IMG/VR virus record: IMGVR_UViG_3300034198_012662
Span: 1 to 41,257 of that record
Reading direction: 5' to 3' (one strand)
Origin: a virus
Length of the DNA: 41,257 nucleotides
Below, one piece after another: positions 30,312-38,110 of the stretch. The position numbers and the translations under genes were made by a program. The notes under the pieces are model-generated. The model worked only from the letters and a program-made list of their open reading frames with translations, was not told where the DNA came from and searched no databases. Each line of letters starts with the position of its first letter. The first letter of the stretch is position 1.

Positions 30312-31369
30312 ACGGTCTCTTCTTGTTTTAATTTATCTAATGTGTTTTTTAATACGTCTACTCTTTTATTTTTAAATGAATTAAATACGGATAAAATATT
30401 ATTTTCAGTTGTATATGAAATATACGGTAATAGGGTGTCTTTCATTTTATCTTTTACTTCATCATTTAGTTCAACACCCTCTAACCAAGCTAAAATATAT
30501 GTACCCAATATATCCACAAGTTTATTGGTGTCATATGTCCACATACCATTTTCTGTTAACCAATCTGGTTCCGTATTTGGAATTTTACCAACAACAGGTG
30601 CACCACATTTAATTGATTCCAATGGAAAAGTACCAAAAGTTGATTCATCATCAACCCATAGAGATACCATACATTCTTTTAATGAATCTGAAAATTCTTC
30701 ATATGTTAATTGAACCATATCTCTAAAAGTAATCCATCTTAGTTGTGGATATTTTAAATAAAATTGTGATATTAGTTTTCTATGTGTAACTCTATCTCTA
30801 CAACTAATTGCCACATATGGTTTTAATGGTTTTGTTGATGGTGTAAAATTATCTCCAATCATTGGGGGTATAACATAAACTATCGATTCTGGAAAATATT
30901 CTAAAATAAATTTTTTAGAAGCTTCAGTTGTTGTGATGATTCTATCAAATCCATAATCACTAAATCTACTACCAATTGGTAGTGAATCAAACATATAGTC
31001 TTTTTGTTGTACTAACATTATTTTTACACATCTAATGTTGGACAATTGTTCCATTATGTTTGAATAATATTCTGGAACAACAATTACATCATCTACTTTT
31101 AATTCAACTTTATCGTCTTTTATTGAATTGACAGGTATATCATTATACTTATCACCTAACCATACTGAAACACCTTTATATGTGTTATCTTCTGTTAGTA
31201 TTTTGGAATTAAATCCATTATTTCTGAGAGTTAACGCTAAATCGTAGATATATTTAACGGATGCCCTAGCATTATTTTTGGTATCATATACCAAAAAATA
31301 AACTGAACTTTCGTTTGAAAGTAATCTGTTTAATGCTGATTCTAAAACTTCGACATTTTTATTCATCAT
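30308..31369 (-). CDS. GT-B type glycosyltransferase (353 aa)
   Basis: The 353-residue protein has two Rossmann-like halves. The N-terminal half has VYFLVYDTKNNARASVKYIYDLA. The C-terminal half contains the typical GT4 nucleotide-sugar motif FGTFPLESIKCGAPVVG near residues 245-262. It is soluble with no membrane segment. It overlaps its neighbours by 11 bases upstream and 4 bases downstream. With two other glycosyltransferases in the window, it may decorate virion proteins or modify host surface sugars. The acceptor is unknown. Confidence 0.83.
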   Translation of the reverse strand: MMNKNVEVLESALNRLLSNESSVYFLVYDTKNNARASVKYIYDLALTLRNNGFNSKILTEDNTYKGVSVWLGDKYNDIPVNSIKDDKVELKVDDVIVVPEYYSNIMEQLSNIRCVKIMLVQQKDYMFDSLPIGSRFSDYGFDRIITTTEASKKFILEYFPESIVYVIPPMIGDNFTPSTKPLKPYVAISCRDRVTHRKLISQFYLKYPQLRWITFRDMVQLTYEEFSDSLKECMVSLWVDDESTFGTFPLESIKCGAPVVGKIPNTEPDWLTENGMWTYDTNKLVDILGTYILAWLEGVELNDEVKDKMKDTLLPYISYTTENNILSVFNSFKNKRVDVLKNTLDKLKQEETV

Positions 31370-31640
31370 CTTCTATTAATATTTGATTTTTTATTAGTGT
31401 ATTAAAAGCTATTTTGAAAGAAATACTTGTATCAGTCTGTCCAAACGCTCCCATTTCTTCATCAACATCCTCAATATCGTTTAGGATTCTTTCGAGACAC
31501 ATTTTGATTATTTCATATTGAAATATGTTTATTTCAAAAGTTTCTCCACCCTCATCTGTTTTTACTGTATTTCCGGTTCTACATTTTTCTGAGATACCGT
31601 CAATGTTGATATAGTAGTTTTTTCCAAATATTTCGACCAT
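31359..31640 (-). CDS. small hypothetical protein (93 aa), start nested in upstream gene
   Basis: The protein is acidic with a beta-like N-terminus (MVEIFGKNYYINID) and a helical C-terminus (EIIKMCLERILNDIEDVDEEMG). No family is recognised. The first 79 bases lie inside the 3' end of the HAD-like gene in another frame, an unusually long overlap for this genome. No later Met in the N-terminal strand provides an alternative. It is coupled to the glycosyltransferase by an 11-base overlap. Confidence 0.65.
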   Translation of the reverse strand: MVEIFGKNYYINIDGISEKCRTGNTVKTDEGGETFEINIFQYEIIKMCLERILNDIEDVDEEMGAFGQTDTSISFKIAFNTLIKNQILIEDDE

Positions 31641-32212
31641 ACATTTTCTATTTCTGTTAATTTATTTATTTCTGTGTCACATGTAAAGAATTTATTATAT
31701 GTTGTATTGAATTTTATTGCCGTTTTATTTTGGGGACATAAGTCTATTATTTCTTTTGAGTCCGTAATCCAAAAATCGCATTCTTCCCACTTTTGACTTA
31801 TTTCGAAACTTTTTATAAATTTTATATTATTACCTAAAAACCCATTTTTTGATAAAAAGAATAATGTGGCTGGTTTAGATTTACCTAATTCATTTAAACC
31901 TATTAAAGTAAAATTATAATCTGGGTGGTCATAAATAAGTTTATTTAAATCCGTAAAAGTTGTTGAATAACTAAGACCCGCGTGTCCGAATATCTCAATT
32001 GGGTATTCGATATAAAAGAAATATTCAAACTCTTCCTTTGACTGGAATTTATATGAATCCATCAAATTATTATTTTTAATTGGTTCAATTATACCATATT
32101 CAAAATTATCTGGATTTTCAAATTCAGAAGATAAGTAAGCGTCATTATAATGATAATCAAATTTTTGTATGGTATTTCTTATTACACCGTCAATACTTAT
32201 AAAAATTTCCAT
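31562..32212 (-). CDS. HAD-like protein (216 aa)
   Basis: The protein opens with MEIFISIDGVIRNT, similar to the DxDGVIxxT nucleophile motif of HAD hydrolases, but with Ser in place of the first Asp of the pair; Asp8 remains. A later strand with LIGLNELGKSKPATLFFLSKNG and a WITDSKEIIDLCP segment match the motif II and motif IV regions. With the nucleophile Asp missing it may be inactive or have another activity. It heads the operon that continues through two glycosyltransferases and the late sigma factor. Confidence 0.55.
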   Translation of the reverse strand: MEIFISIDGVIRNTIQKFDYHYNDAYLSSEFENPDNFEYGIIEPIKNNNLMDSYKFQSKEEFEYFFYIEYPIEIFGHAGLSYSTTFTDLNKLIYDHPDYNFTLIGLNELGKSKPATLFFLSKNGFLGNNIKFIKSFEISQKWEECDFWITDSKEIIDLCPQNKTAIKFNTTYNKFFTCDTEINKLTEIENVWSKYLEKTTISTLTVSQKNVEPEIQ

Positions 32213-32260
32213 GAATTAAATATAATATTTAAATTTTTATAAGTAAATGATACGCAGGAT

Positions 32261-32300
32261 AATAAACTCGTTTTATGTTAATAAACTAAACGAGTTTATT
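32261..32300. repeat. 13-bp inverted repeat with extra direct copies
   Basis: AATAAACTCGTTT (32261-32273) is perfectly repeated in inverse at 32288-32300. A further GAGTTTATT copy at 32311-32319 overlaps the phoH stop codon. There is no T-run, so a classical terminator is unlikely; an operator or RNA hairpin is possible. Confidence 0.6.
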
Positions 32301-32317
32301 GAGCAAAAATGAGTTTA

Positions 32318-33022
32318 TTATTCGTACTTTTTAAGTATCTCCGTTATGATTGGATTTCTAACAATATCAGAGTGACCGAATTCATAGATACCAATTCCCT
32401 TTACTCCTACCAATCTTTTCTTTGCGTCATATAGACCTGATTTTGTCTTATCTTTAAATTTATCTGATTGTTCTAAATCACCAGATAAAAAGAATTTTGA
32501 ATTAAATCCAATACGAGTTAAGAGTAATTTAATTTGTGCTGGCGTTGCATTCTGAGCTTCTTCAAAAACAAGAATTGTATTATCAACATTCCACCCTCTC
32601 ATATAAGCTAATGCCGCTACCTCAATATAACCAAGTTCTTTTAGAGATTCTCTTGCTTCTTTACCAATTATTTTATTTAATAGGTAATATGATGGATAGA
32701 TATACGGGTCTAATTTTTCTTCAATACCACCTGGAAGACTACCTAAATGTTCTTCCGCTTCAACTGCTGGTCTAACTATTATTATCTTTTCGTATTTGTT
32801 ATTTTCATCCCAAAGTAACTCTACCGCTTTTTTCATCGCGATATATGATTTACCTACACCCGCAGGTCCAAAACAAAGAGTAATTTGATTTTCATCAAGT
32901 ATTTTCCAATATTCTTCTTGTGATTTAGTTAGAAATTTTTCTTTGGGTTTTTTTATTATCTGTCTTATTCTTTCTTTATGTGGTGTTTTGAATTCCTCTA
33001 TTGTTTTATTTTTAGTTTTCAA
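32318..33022 (-). CDS. phoH: PhoH-family ATPase
   Basis: The 234-residue P-loop protein has Walker A GPAGVGKS at residues 52-59, the PhoH-specific VRPAVEA segment, Walker B-like ILVFEEAQNATPAQIKLLLTR and FFLSGDLEQSD. PhoH is very common in marine phages; it is linked to phosphate starvation or RNA metabolism, and its exact role is unknown. The start is a TTG (33020-33022); no in-frame ATG exists before residue 62, and an upstream stop prevents extension. A TATTTATA motif 28 bases upstream supports this start. It follows the dUTPase gene on the same strand. Confidence 0.93.
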   Translation of the reverse strand: MKTKNKTIEEFKTPHKERIRQIIKKPKEKFLTKSQEEYWKILDENQITLCFGPAGVGKSYIAMKKAVELLWDENNKYEKIIIVRPAVEAEEHLGSLPGGIEEKLDPYIYPSYYLLNKIIGKEARESLKELGYIEVAALAYMRGWNVDNTILVFEEAQNATPAQIKLLLTRIGFNSKFFLSGDLEQSDKFKDKTKSGLYDAKKRLVGVKGIGIYEFGHSDIVRNPIITEILKKYE

Positions 33023-33050
33023 AAATGTAAATTTAAAAAGTTTATTATCC

Positions 33051-33058
33051 TATAAATA
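33051..33058 (-). promoter_or_regulatory. TATTTATA late-type promoter motif (minus strand)
   Basis: TATTTATA lies between the dUTPase stop and the TTG start of phoH, 28 bases from it. Confidence 0.45.
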
Positions 33059-33661
33059 TCATGTTCCTGTGGAACCAAACCCTCCATTACCCCTATCTGT
33101 ATCGGATAATTGATTACTTTCAACAAATTGAATTCTTGGGTAGGGTAAAATAATAATTTGAGCTATTCTATCACCAACCTTATATTTTTCAGAAGAATCA
33201 CCTTTTAACCAATTTGTTTTTTTAAATGTTGCTTGTATTTCGCCTCTATATCCACTATCAATAACACCAACACAATTTGTTAAAGATAAGTCATATTTTC
33301 TAATAGATGAACGAGGAAACACAAGTCCAACATACCCATATGGAATTTCTAGAGCAATACCCGTTCCATAATTAACTTGTTCGGTGGTTTCGTTTAATAT
33401 TTCTGTCGCGACTAAATCCATACCAGCATCTCCCTCTTTTGAGTATGTTGGTATCACCGCATTTGGGTGTAATTTTTTAATTTTTATTGACAGAGTATTA
33501 ATAAATTCACCACTTCTAGAAGCGATTGCATCATTTCTTAAAACATTTAAAAGATTATCTAAATCTTTGGCATATTCAAAGTCAATAGAATCTTCGTCTG
33601 TTAATTCTTTTTCGATTAAGGTTAATTTTTTAATGTATTCTTCAATCTGGTCTTTATCCAT
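33059..33661 (-). CDS. dut: dUTPase (dUTP diphosphatase) with N-terminal extension
   Basis: The 200-residue trimeric-type dUTPase has all five motifs: DAGMDL (78-83), PRSSI (116-120), GVIDSGYRGEI (132-142), YKVGDRIAQII (160-170), and RGNGGFGSTG (190-199). The catalytic Asp of motif 3 is present. It hydrolyses dUTP to dUMP and pyrophosphate. About 55 acidic helical residues precede the core and are not part of the usual fold; they may mediate a protein contact. The gene follows a conserved small gene by one base. Confidence 0.96.
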   Translation of the reverse strand: MDKDQIEEYIKKLTLIEKELTDEDSIDFEYAKDLDNLLNVLRNDAIASRSGEFINTLSIKIKKLHPNAVIPTYSKEGDAGMDLVATEILNETTEQVNYGTGIALEIPYGYVGLVFPRSSIRKYDLSLTNCVGVIDSGYRGEIQATFKKTNWLKGDSSEKYKVGDRIAQIIILPYPRIQFVESNQLSDTDRGNGGFGSTGT

Positions 33662-33662
33662 T

Positions 33663-33884
33663 TTATTTTATAACTTCTTTTTTATCAACAATCCATTTAT
33701 CTAATTTTTTAATTCTTCCTCTTAATTCATCATCAACTGGACGAAGACAACATTCTACTAGAATGTCTGTCATTCTCTGTAACTCTTCAACTGAAGGAGT
33801 AATGTTTAATGATGTTAAATATTCGATAGCCAATTTAGATTGTGATTGGCGTAAAATTTGTACGTCTCTACTGTAGAATTCCAT
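33663..33884 (-). CDS. small helical conserved protein (73 aa)
   Basis: The 73-residue helical protein contains paired Cys (VECCLRP) and a basic C-terminal helix (RGRIKKLDKWI). The pattern of MEFYSRDVQILRQSQSKLAI is familiar from small proteins in Bacteroidota phages, but no function is known to me. It lies one base before dut and three bases after the next upstream gene, in a run of small genes that probably are middle-expressed metabolism genes. Confidence 0.75.
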   Translation of the reverse strand: MEFYSRDVQILRQSQSKLAIEYLTSLNITPSVEELQRMTDILVECCLRPVDDELRGRIKKLDKWIVDKKEVIK

Positions 33885-33887
33885 AGA

Positions 33888-34121
33888 TTATTTTTTATAA
33901 TATTCAGGGGTATTTTTAGGGTCTATTACACATTCAATTGGCATTTGTACAATTGCAATTACTTCACTTCCTCTAGTGTCGCCAGAAGCATACTTTGAAG
34001 CAAGTATTGATGCTTCTTCTACTGACTCAGCTTGGAAAACATACTTAACTTTTTGTAGACGGGGATTTCCGTTTCGGTCCATTTGTTCGGTTTCATAACC
34101 GATTGTTACTAAATAATACAT
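33888..34121 (-). CDS. small conserved strand-rich protein (77 aa)
   Basis: The 77-residue protein has a start YYLVTIGYETEQMDRNGNPRLQKVKYVFQAESVEEAS. It resembles the general pattern of a small Bacteroidota/phage family (strand, KKV..YLV-A-S-EA) known as DUF4494-like, although this match is by eye. No catalytic motif is seen. It belongs to the dut gene run, with a 3-base gap to the downstream gene. Confidence 0.7.
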   Translation of the reverse strand: MYYLVTIGYETEQMDRNGNPRLQKVKYVFQAESVEEASILASKYASGDTRGSEVIAIVQMPIECVIDPKNTPEYYKK

Positions 34122-34148
34122 AATTTTAATTGGTTTTAAGTGATTTTT

Positions 34149-34367
34149 TTATTCGTTATTTATTTCTTCTCCTTTGTAAGTTTTGTTGTAATATTCTTCT
34201 GCTACTATTCTTTGGAATTTGTTGTCTTGTACAATCCAATCAGATATAATCTGTTCTTTTTCGATTTCTTTGGCTTGTTGAAAGAATCCTTCAAATTGTA
34301 TTTGTTGTTCATATGTAAGGTGAATGTTTAAACATTCTTGTAACCATTCTATTGCCGTTTGTTTCAT
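34149..34367 (-). CDS. small conserved helical protein (72 aa)
   Basis: The 72-residue acidic helical protein begins MKQTAIEWLQECL and contains FFQQAKEIEKEQIISDW and AEEYYNKTY. This exact pattern is widespread in phages and mobile elements of Bacteroidota, with unknown function, and is one of the better host hints in the window. It overlaps the glycosyltransferase gene upstream by 4 bases and leads the run of small genes. Confidence 0.8.
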   Translation of the reverse strand: MKQTAIEWLQECLNIHLTYEQQIQFEGFFQQAKEIEKEQIISDWIVQDNKFQRIVAEEYYNKTYKGEEINNE

Positions 34368-35590
34368 TTGTTTATAATTGATTTAAAAAATTCTACTCTA
34401 TCAGCACAAACATTCTTTAATGAATATTTGTCTTTTACTGTCTCATAAAGTTTATTACCCAAATCTTCAATCATGTTTGGATTTTCAATTAATTTCTTCA
34501 TGTGTTTACCCCACTCTTTATGATTCTTTGATGGTGGAACAACTAATGCGTTTCCTTTATCGTTAAATTTACCATCATTAAGTGCGGAGATTAAATCCAA
34601 AGTATATGGTTTAACATGACTGGCAATTACCGCTTTTTTATGGAAACCCGCTTCAATCACTTTTAATTGTGATTTATTTGAATTAAAATTATTTTCAACT
34701 AATGGTGCCAAAGATACATCAAATGAATTATAATTCGAAGCATATGATGTAATTTCTTTTGTCCATTTTCTAACATATGGTTTATCTAAATCATTATATG
34801 GTTGATCAATAAATTGCATTAAATATTTTTTATAATCTTCATCTACTGATTTATACTTATCGGTAAAAATCTCTTCATATTTATACCAAACAGTTTCCAA
34901 TGGTTTTATTGGTCTAGTTCTCATTTTTCCCGTTTCTCTTTCTATTTCAGTAACATTACCTCTTAAATCAAAACCACATAAAACAAATTGAGTTTTATCT
35001 TTAAAAGAATTTATAGTTTGAGAGATACCACCTTGTAATAATTCCAAATCATATAAATGTGACGACCCCCCTAACCATCCGAATCTTATTTTATTGGATT
35101 TAGTGGGATTTATTTTAAATTGTTGTTCATCTTCATTTACTGAATTTGGAAAAACCAAAACATTTTTTACATTTAATTTATCTTTTATTGTTTGTGCAAA
35201 TACAGATGTTGTTGTGGTAATATAATCGGATAATTTTAACATTTCTACTTTTTGTTCTCCGATTTTTGATTCCTTTATTTTAAAATACATTGGGTGTCTT
35301 TGGTCTACAAACCAAAAATCGTCAATGTCCATGATTACTTTTATACCTTGTTTTTTTAACCAATTAATTCTTCTTAAGTTTTCATCATGATTTGTTTGAT
35401 GAATAAAACTATGGAATATGACCGCATCGTATCCGTCAAATGATTTATCATCATTTAATAAATTAAAAACCAAATCTACATGGAATTCATTGGCGTAATT
35501 ATCCCCAATATACTTATATGGATCTGTTATTCTAAATTTACCGACCCCGTGTACATCTGGGGGGATTGCTAATATTTTTATTTTAGACAT
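34364..35590 (-). CDS. GT-B (GT4-like) glycosyltransferase (408 aa)
   Basis: The 408-residue protein begins with KILAIPPDVHGVGKFRI and has an early DIDDFWF motif (residues 92-98). In the C-terminal half it has RFGWLGGSSHLYD, a typical GT4 nucleotide-sugar-binding start, and LAPLVENNFNSNKSQLKVIEAGFHKKAVIAS as the acceptor/donor motif. It is soluble. It resembles glycosyltransferases found in T4-like phages. The acceptor is unknown. It is separate from the other two glycosyltransferases, and its start lies in a 55-base AT-rich leader without the TATTTATA motif. Confidence 0.85.
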   Translation of the reverse strand: MSKIKILAIPPDVHGVGKFRITDPYKYIGDNYANEFHVDLVFNLLNDDKSFDGYDAVIFHSFIHQTNHDENLRRINWLKKQGIKVIMDIDDFWFVDQRHPMYFKIKESKIGEQKVEMLKLSDYITTTTSVFAQTIKDKLNVKNVLVFPNSVNEDEQQFKINPTKSNKIRFGWLGGSSHLYDLELLQGGISQTINSFKDKTQFVLCGFDLRGNVTEIERETGKMRTRPIKPLETVWYKYEEIFTDKYKSVDEDYKKYLMQFIDQPYNDLDKPYVRKWTKEITSYASNYNSFDVSLAPLVENNFNSNKSQLKVIEAGFHKKAVIASHVKPYTLDLISALNDGKFNDKGNALVVPPSKNHKEWGKHMKKLIENPNMIEDLGNKLYETVKDKYSLKNVCADRVEFFKSIINK

Positions 35591-35644
35591 TATTTTTTAT
35601 GTATGTCTATATAATATGAAAAAAATATTAAAAAACAAAATCTA

Positions 35645-36223
35645 TTATTTGGATTTTTTAACCCCTGTAATCTTACCATTGAATATAGAGTCACCAACTT
35701 TAAGTACTAAATTTTCATTCATACTTGCCGTTTGATGTGCGGTTAGAATTTGTGTTAATTTCTCGTCCATTACTTTCCTGACAACGTTTTCAATAATTGG
35801 TGTGATTGTTTCAATTAAATCTGAAGTATTGATAGGTGCTGTGTTTGATTTAGATTGTCCTTGATTACTCTTGCTAATCATCCCTTCTCTTTCCATTAAT
35901 TTTTTAGCACCTTTAACGATATCCATATCTATAGTATCATTAAGTGATATTTGGGGTATTGGATTCTCAATCATTGCTCGCTTTATTGCATCTGGTAATT
36001 TAGATTGTTTTATTTTTTCTACAGACGGTGCCCCATGGGTCTTTTTCGATGGTGTTCTTTCTATATTCTCACTTATAGTTTGTTCCGTTGGTAATTTTAA
36101 TAAATCTTGATTTATATTTCCTTTTTCATATGAACCAGTTTCTACTTTATCCATAACTTTTTTAGCCATGACTAGTTTTCCCATTAATTCATCTGGTGAT
36201 ATTTTTTTAATTTCTTGTGACAT
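35645..36223 (-). CDS. hypothetical virion-associated protein (192 aa)
   Basis: The protein is mostly polar and helical, with KLPDAIKRAMIENPIPQ near residues 76-92, a Ser/Asn-rich linker around 115-130, and a C-terminal strand-rich segment ENLVLKVGDSIFNGKITGVKK. No known domain. The TATTTATA motif sits 3 bases upstream of the ATG, which groups it with late structural genes. It precedes, on the opposite side, the WYL-like gene. Confidence 0.7.
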   Translation of the reverse strand: MSQEIKKISPDELMGKLVMAKKVMDKVETGSYEKGNINQDLLKLPTEQTISENIERTPSKKTHGAPSVEKIKQSKLPDAIKRAMIENPIPQISLNDTIDMDIVKGAKKLMEREGMISKSNQGQSKSNTAPINTSDLIETITPIIENVVRKVMDEKLTQILTAHQTASMNENLVLKVGDSIFNGKITGVKKSK

Positions 36224-36226
36224 AGT

Positions 36227-36234
36227 TATAAATA
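36227..36234 (-). promoter_or_regulatory. TATTTATA late-type promoter motif, 3 bases from start codon (minus strand)
   Basis: TATTTATA on the minus strand ends 3 bases before the ATG at 36223, inside the palindrome-like TATAAATATTTATA. Confidence 0.6.
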
Positions 36235-36256
36235 TTTATAGTAATAGTATTATATT

Positions 36257-37093
36257 TTATAATAACATTAAAGTTTTAATTCTATTAATAGATTCTGATA
36301 TATTTTCACCACTAATTTTTATATTCTCTTTATCCATTAAAGATTTTAAATCAGTTTCTGCCGATTTATTAAATTTATTTCTTGTTCCTTCACCTGGTCT
36401 GGTATTACCTCCAATATTTGTTTGTGTGGTTATCCAATTATCTTCCTTAACTTTATATAATTGTTTTACCGCATCTTGAAAATCTTTTAAATCAATAACT
36501 CTGTTGTTGTTTTCAGATTTTATTTTTCTTTTTAAGTTATTGAATATTTCAGTTTTCTTAATATTTTCATCTGGTGTTATTGCCGGTTTTTCCTTAGCTT
36601 TTGGTTGTGGTAATTCAGTAGGTTTTTCTGGTGTAGTTGGCTGGGTTCTACTAACTGGTTTTTCGGGGGTTTTAGTTTGTGATAATCTAGTCCAATCCGA
36701 AGTAACATAAGTTACTGACATTGATTTATCATTACCCTCTTTATAATTTGGTCTTTTATTGTCAAATGTTTCATCTGTTATCTCCACAGAAGTCATTCGA
36801 CCCACCATAAAAGTTCTCCAATTAGTTTTATCAAAACCTTTTTTAGAAACTGATGGTGGTTCTACCCATGCCCTTATAACTAAATTACCTTTTTTACTTA
36901 ATCCAATTGCTACTGGTTCAACTTTATATCTTTTACCAGATTTTACACTATCTTTTTTTGGTTTTTGTGGACCGGTATAAAAAAAATTAATTTTTTTTCT
37001 ATTTTTTATTGCATCAACAATTGGTTTAGTTTTTGTTGTTTTTAAAACCGATTGTTCATTTAAAATTTTGAATATGGTATTATTTAACTCCAT
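36257..37093 (-). CDS. WYL-like domain protein with Pro/Thr-rich linker (278 aa)
   Basis: The N-terminal ~16 residues form a helix with an L-N-E site (MELNNTIFKILNEQSV). Residues 24-115 follow a WYL-type Sm-like beta barrel: AIKNRKKINFFYTG, RYKVEPVAIGLSKKGNLVIRAW, WRTFMVGRMTSVEITDETF. A long Pro/Thr/Lys/Glu linker (125-170) and a helical C-terminal region follow, and the protein ends MLL. WYL domains usually sense ligands or nucleic acids in regulators. Here there is no DNA-binding HTH, so a structural or packaged role is more likely. It overlaps the next gene by one base. Confidence 0.7.
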   Translation of the reverse strand: MELNNTIFKILNEQSVLKTTKTKPIVDAIKNRKKINFFYTGPQKPKKDSVKSGKRYKVEPVAIGLSKKGNLVIRAWVEPPSVSKKGFDKTNWRTFMVGRMTSVEITDETFDNKRPNYKEGNDKSMSVTYVTSDWTRLSQTKTPEKPVSRTQPTTPEKPTELPQPKAKEKPAITPDENIKKTEIFNNLKRKIKSENNNRVIDLKDFQDAVKQLYKVKEDNWITTQTNIGGNTRPGEGTRNKFNKSAETDLKSLMDKENIKISGENISESINRIKTLMLL

Positions 37094-37611
37094 TAAAAAT
37101 CAGGATACCCTTTTTGGTCATTATAAATATTTCTTGCGACGTTATCTACTCTTCTATTGATATCTGTTAATGAACCGATGCTACCGTTACTTTCCCCTTT
37201 ACCAAATTCATCTCCGTCAGATAATGCGTCTCTGTTAATTGATGAGTATTCGTTATTACTGTTATATTTATTTCTCCCTAAATTGTCAATTCTGTTTAGG
37301 ATATCAACACTAGACCCTATACTACCATTATTCTCACCCTTACCTTTTTCATCACCATCAGATAACGCATTTAAATTATTTAAATTATATCCATTATTTT
37401 TATTGTATGGATTTCTGGCAATTGATTCAGTTCTTGCATTAATATCGGTTGACGAACCTACTTGTCCATTATTATCTCCTTTACCTTTTTCATCACCATC
37501 AGATAACGCGTTTCTATTATTTGAATCGTATAAATAGTTTGAGTTATATTCATTTCTAGCTATACTTTCTTGTCTGTATTTTTCTGATAATTTTTCTAAC
37601 TGTGTTGCCAT
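37093..37611 (-). CDS. repeat protein with LSDGDExGKG units (172 aa)
   Basis: After a short helical start (residues 1-16), the protein consists of about three and a half repeats of roughly 45 residues. Each runs from (S/N)xARNxYNxxNxY through NALSDGDEKGKGxNNGxxGSxTDINxR. The acidic DGDE turn followed by GKG is conserved in every unit and could bind calcium, though no standard EF-hand or RTX unit is complete. The gene is in the virion-associated minus-strand cluster, and a head or tail structural role is likely. It is flanked by overlapping genes. Confidence 0.8.
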   Translation of the reverse strand: MATQLEKLSEKYRQESIARNEYNSNYLYDSNNRNALSDGDEKGKGDNNGQVGSSTDINARTESIARNPYNKNNGYNLNNLNALSDGDEKGKGENNGSIGSSVDILNRIDNLGRNKYNSNNEYSSINRDALSDGDEFGKGESNGSIGSLTDINRRVDNVARNIYNDQKGYPDF

Positions 37612-37612
37612 A

Positions 37613-38110
37613 TCAATATAAAATTAATTTTTTTATTTTCTTTAATTCTTCATATAGTTTTAAAGATTTTAATGGTGTTATTGTTGATTTATGTGAATTA
37701 CTTTTTATTAAATTAGTCGGTATTTTAAAATTAAATCTTTTTTTATGTTTTTTTAAAAACGCATTTTTTCTTTCCCCAGTCATACTGGTAATTTCATCCG
37801 ATTTCTTTTTCGACTCTTTACGGTTACTTATTAAATCTCTCTCACCTTTAAGATATTGTTTACCCCAGTTAAACATTAAATCTCCCCCATACAAATCATA
37901 TCTTTGTTTTTCTTTAATTTTATCAATATTTTGTAAATCGTGGATAATTCTTTTTAATTGTCCATATTTTACTTTTTTATCTGATAAAAGTTTTTTAGCT
38001 CTCTGGCATCCTTTAACAGTTTTCCCATTTAAACTAACCACAGTGTGATTAATTTTATTTAGTATATCTTGTGGGATATCAAAAACGCTATTTTTTAATT
38101 CTTTATTCAT
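37613..38110 (-). CDS. very basic probable virion protein (165 aa)
   Basis: The protein is Lys/Arg-rich. The N-terminal half is helical (ILNKINHTVVSLNGKTVKG...RIIHDLQNID). A middle segment LYGGDLMFNWGKQYLKGERDLI and Lys-rich SKKKSDEITSMTGERKNAFLKKHKKR lie at about residues 75-128. No catalytic motif. The charge suggests contact with DNA or acidic scaffold. It starts inside the last 8 bases of the upstream gene, indicating coupled translation. Confidence 0.7.
   Translation of the reverse strand: MNKELKNSVFDIPQDILNKINHTVVSLNGKTVKGCQRAKKLLSDKKVKYGQLKRIIHDLQNIDKIKEKQRYDLYGGDLMFNWGKQYLKGERDLISNRKESKKKSDEITSMTGERKNAFLKKHKKRFNFKIPTNLIKSNSHKSTITPLKSLKLYEELKKIKKLILY

Noticed and set aside
37160-37540. 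Spaced DNA repeats resembling an array
   Set aside because: They are in-frame protein repeats of the 172-aa gene; the spaced segments encode similar residues and are not unique spacers.
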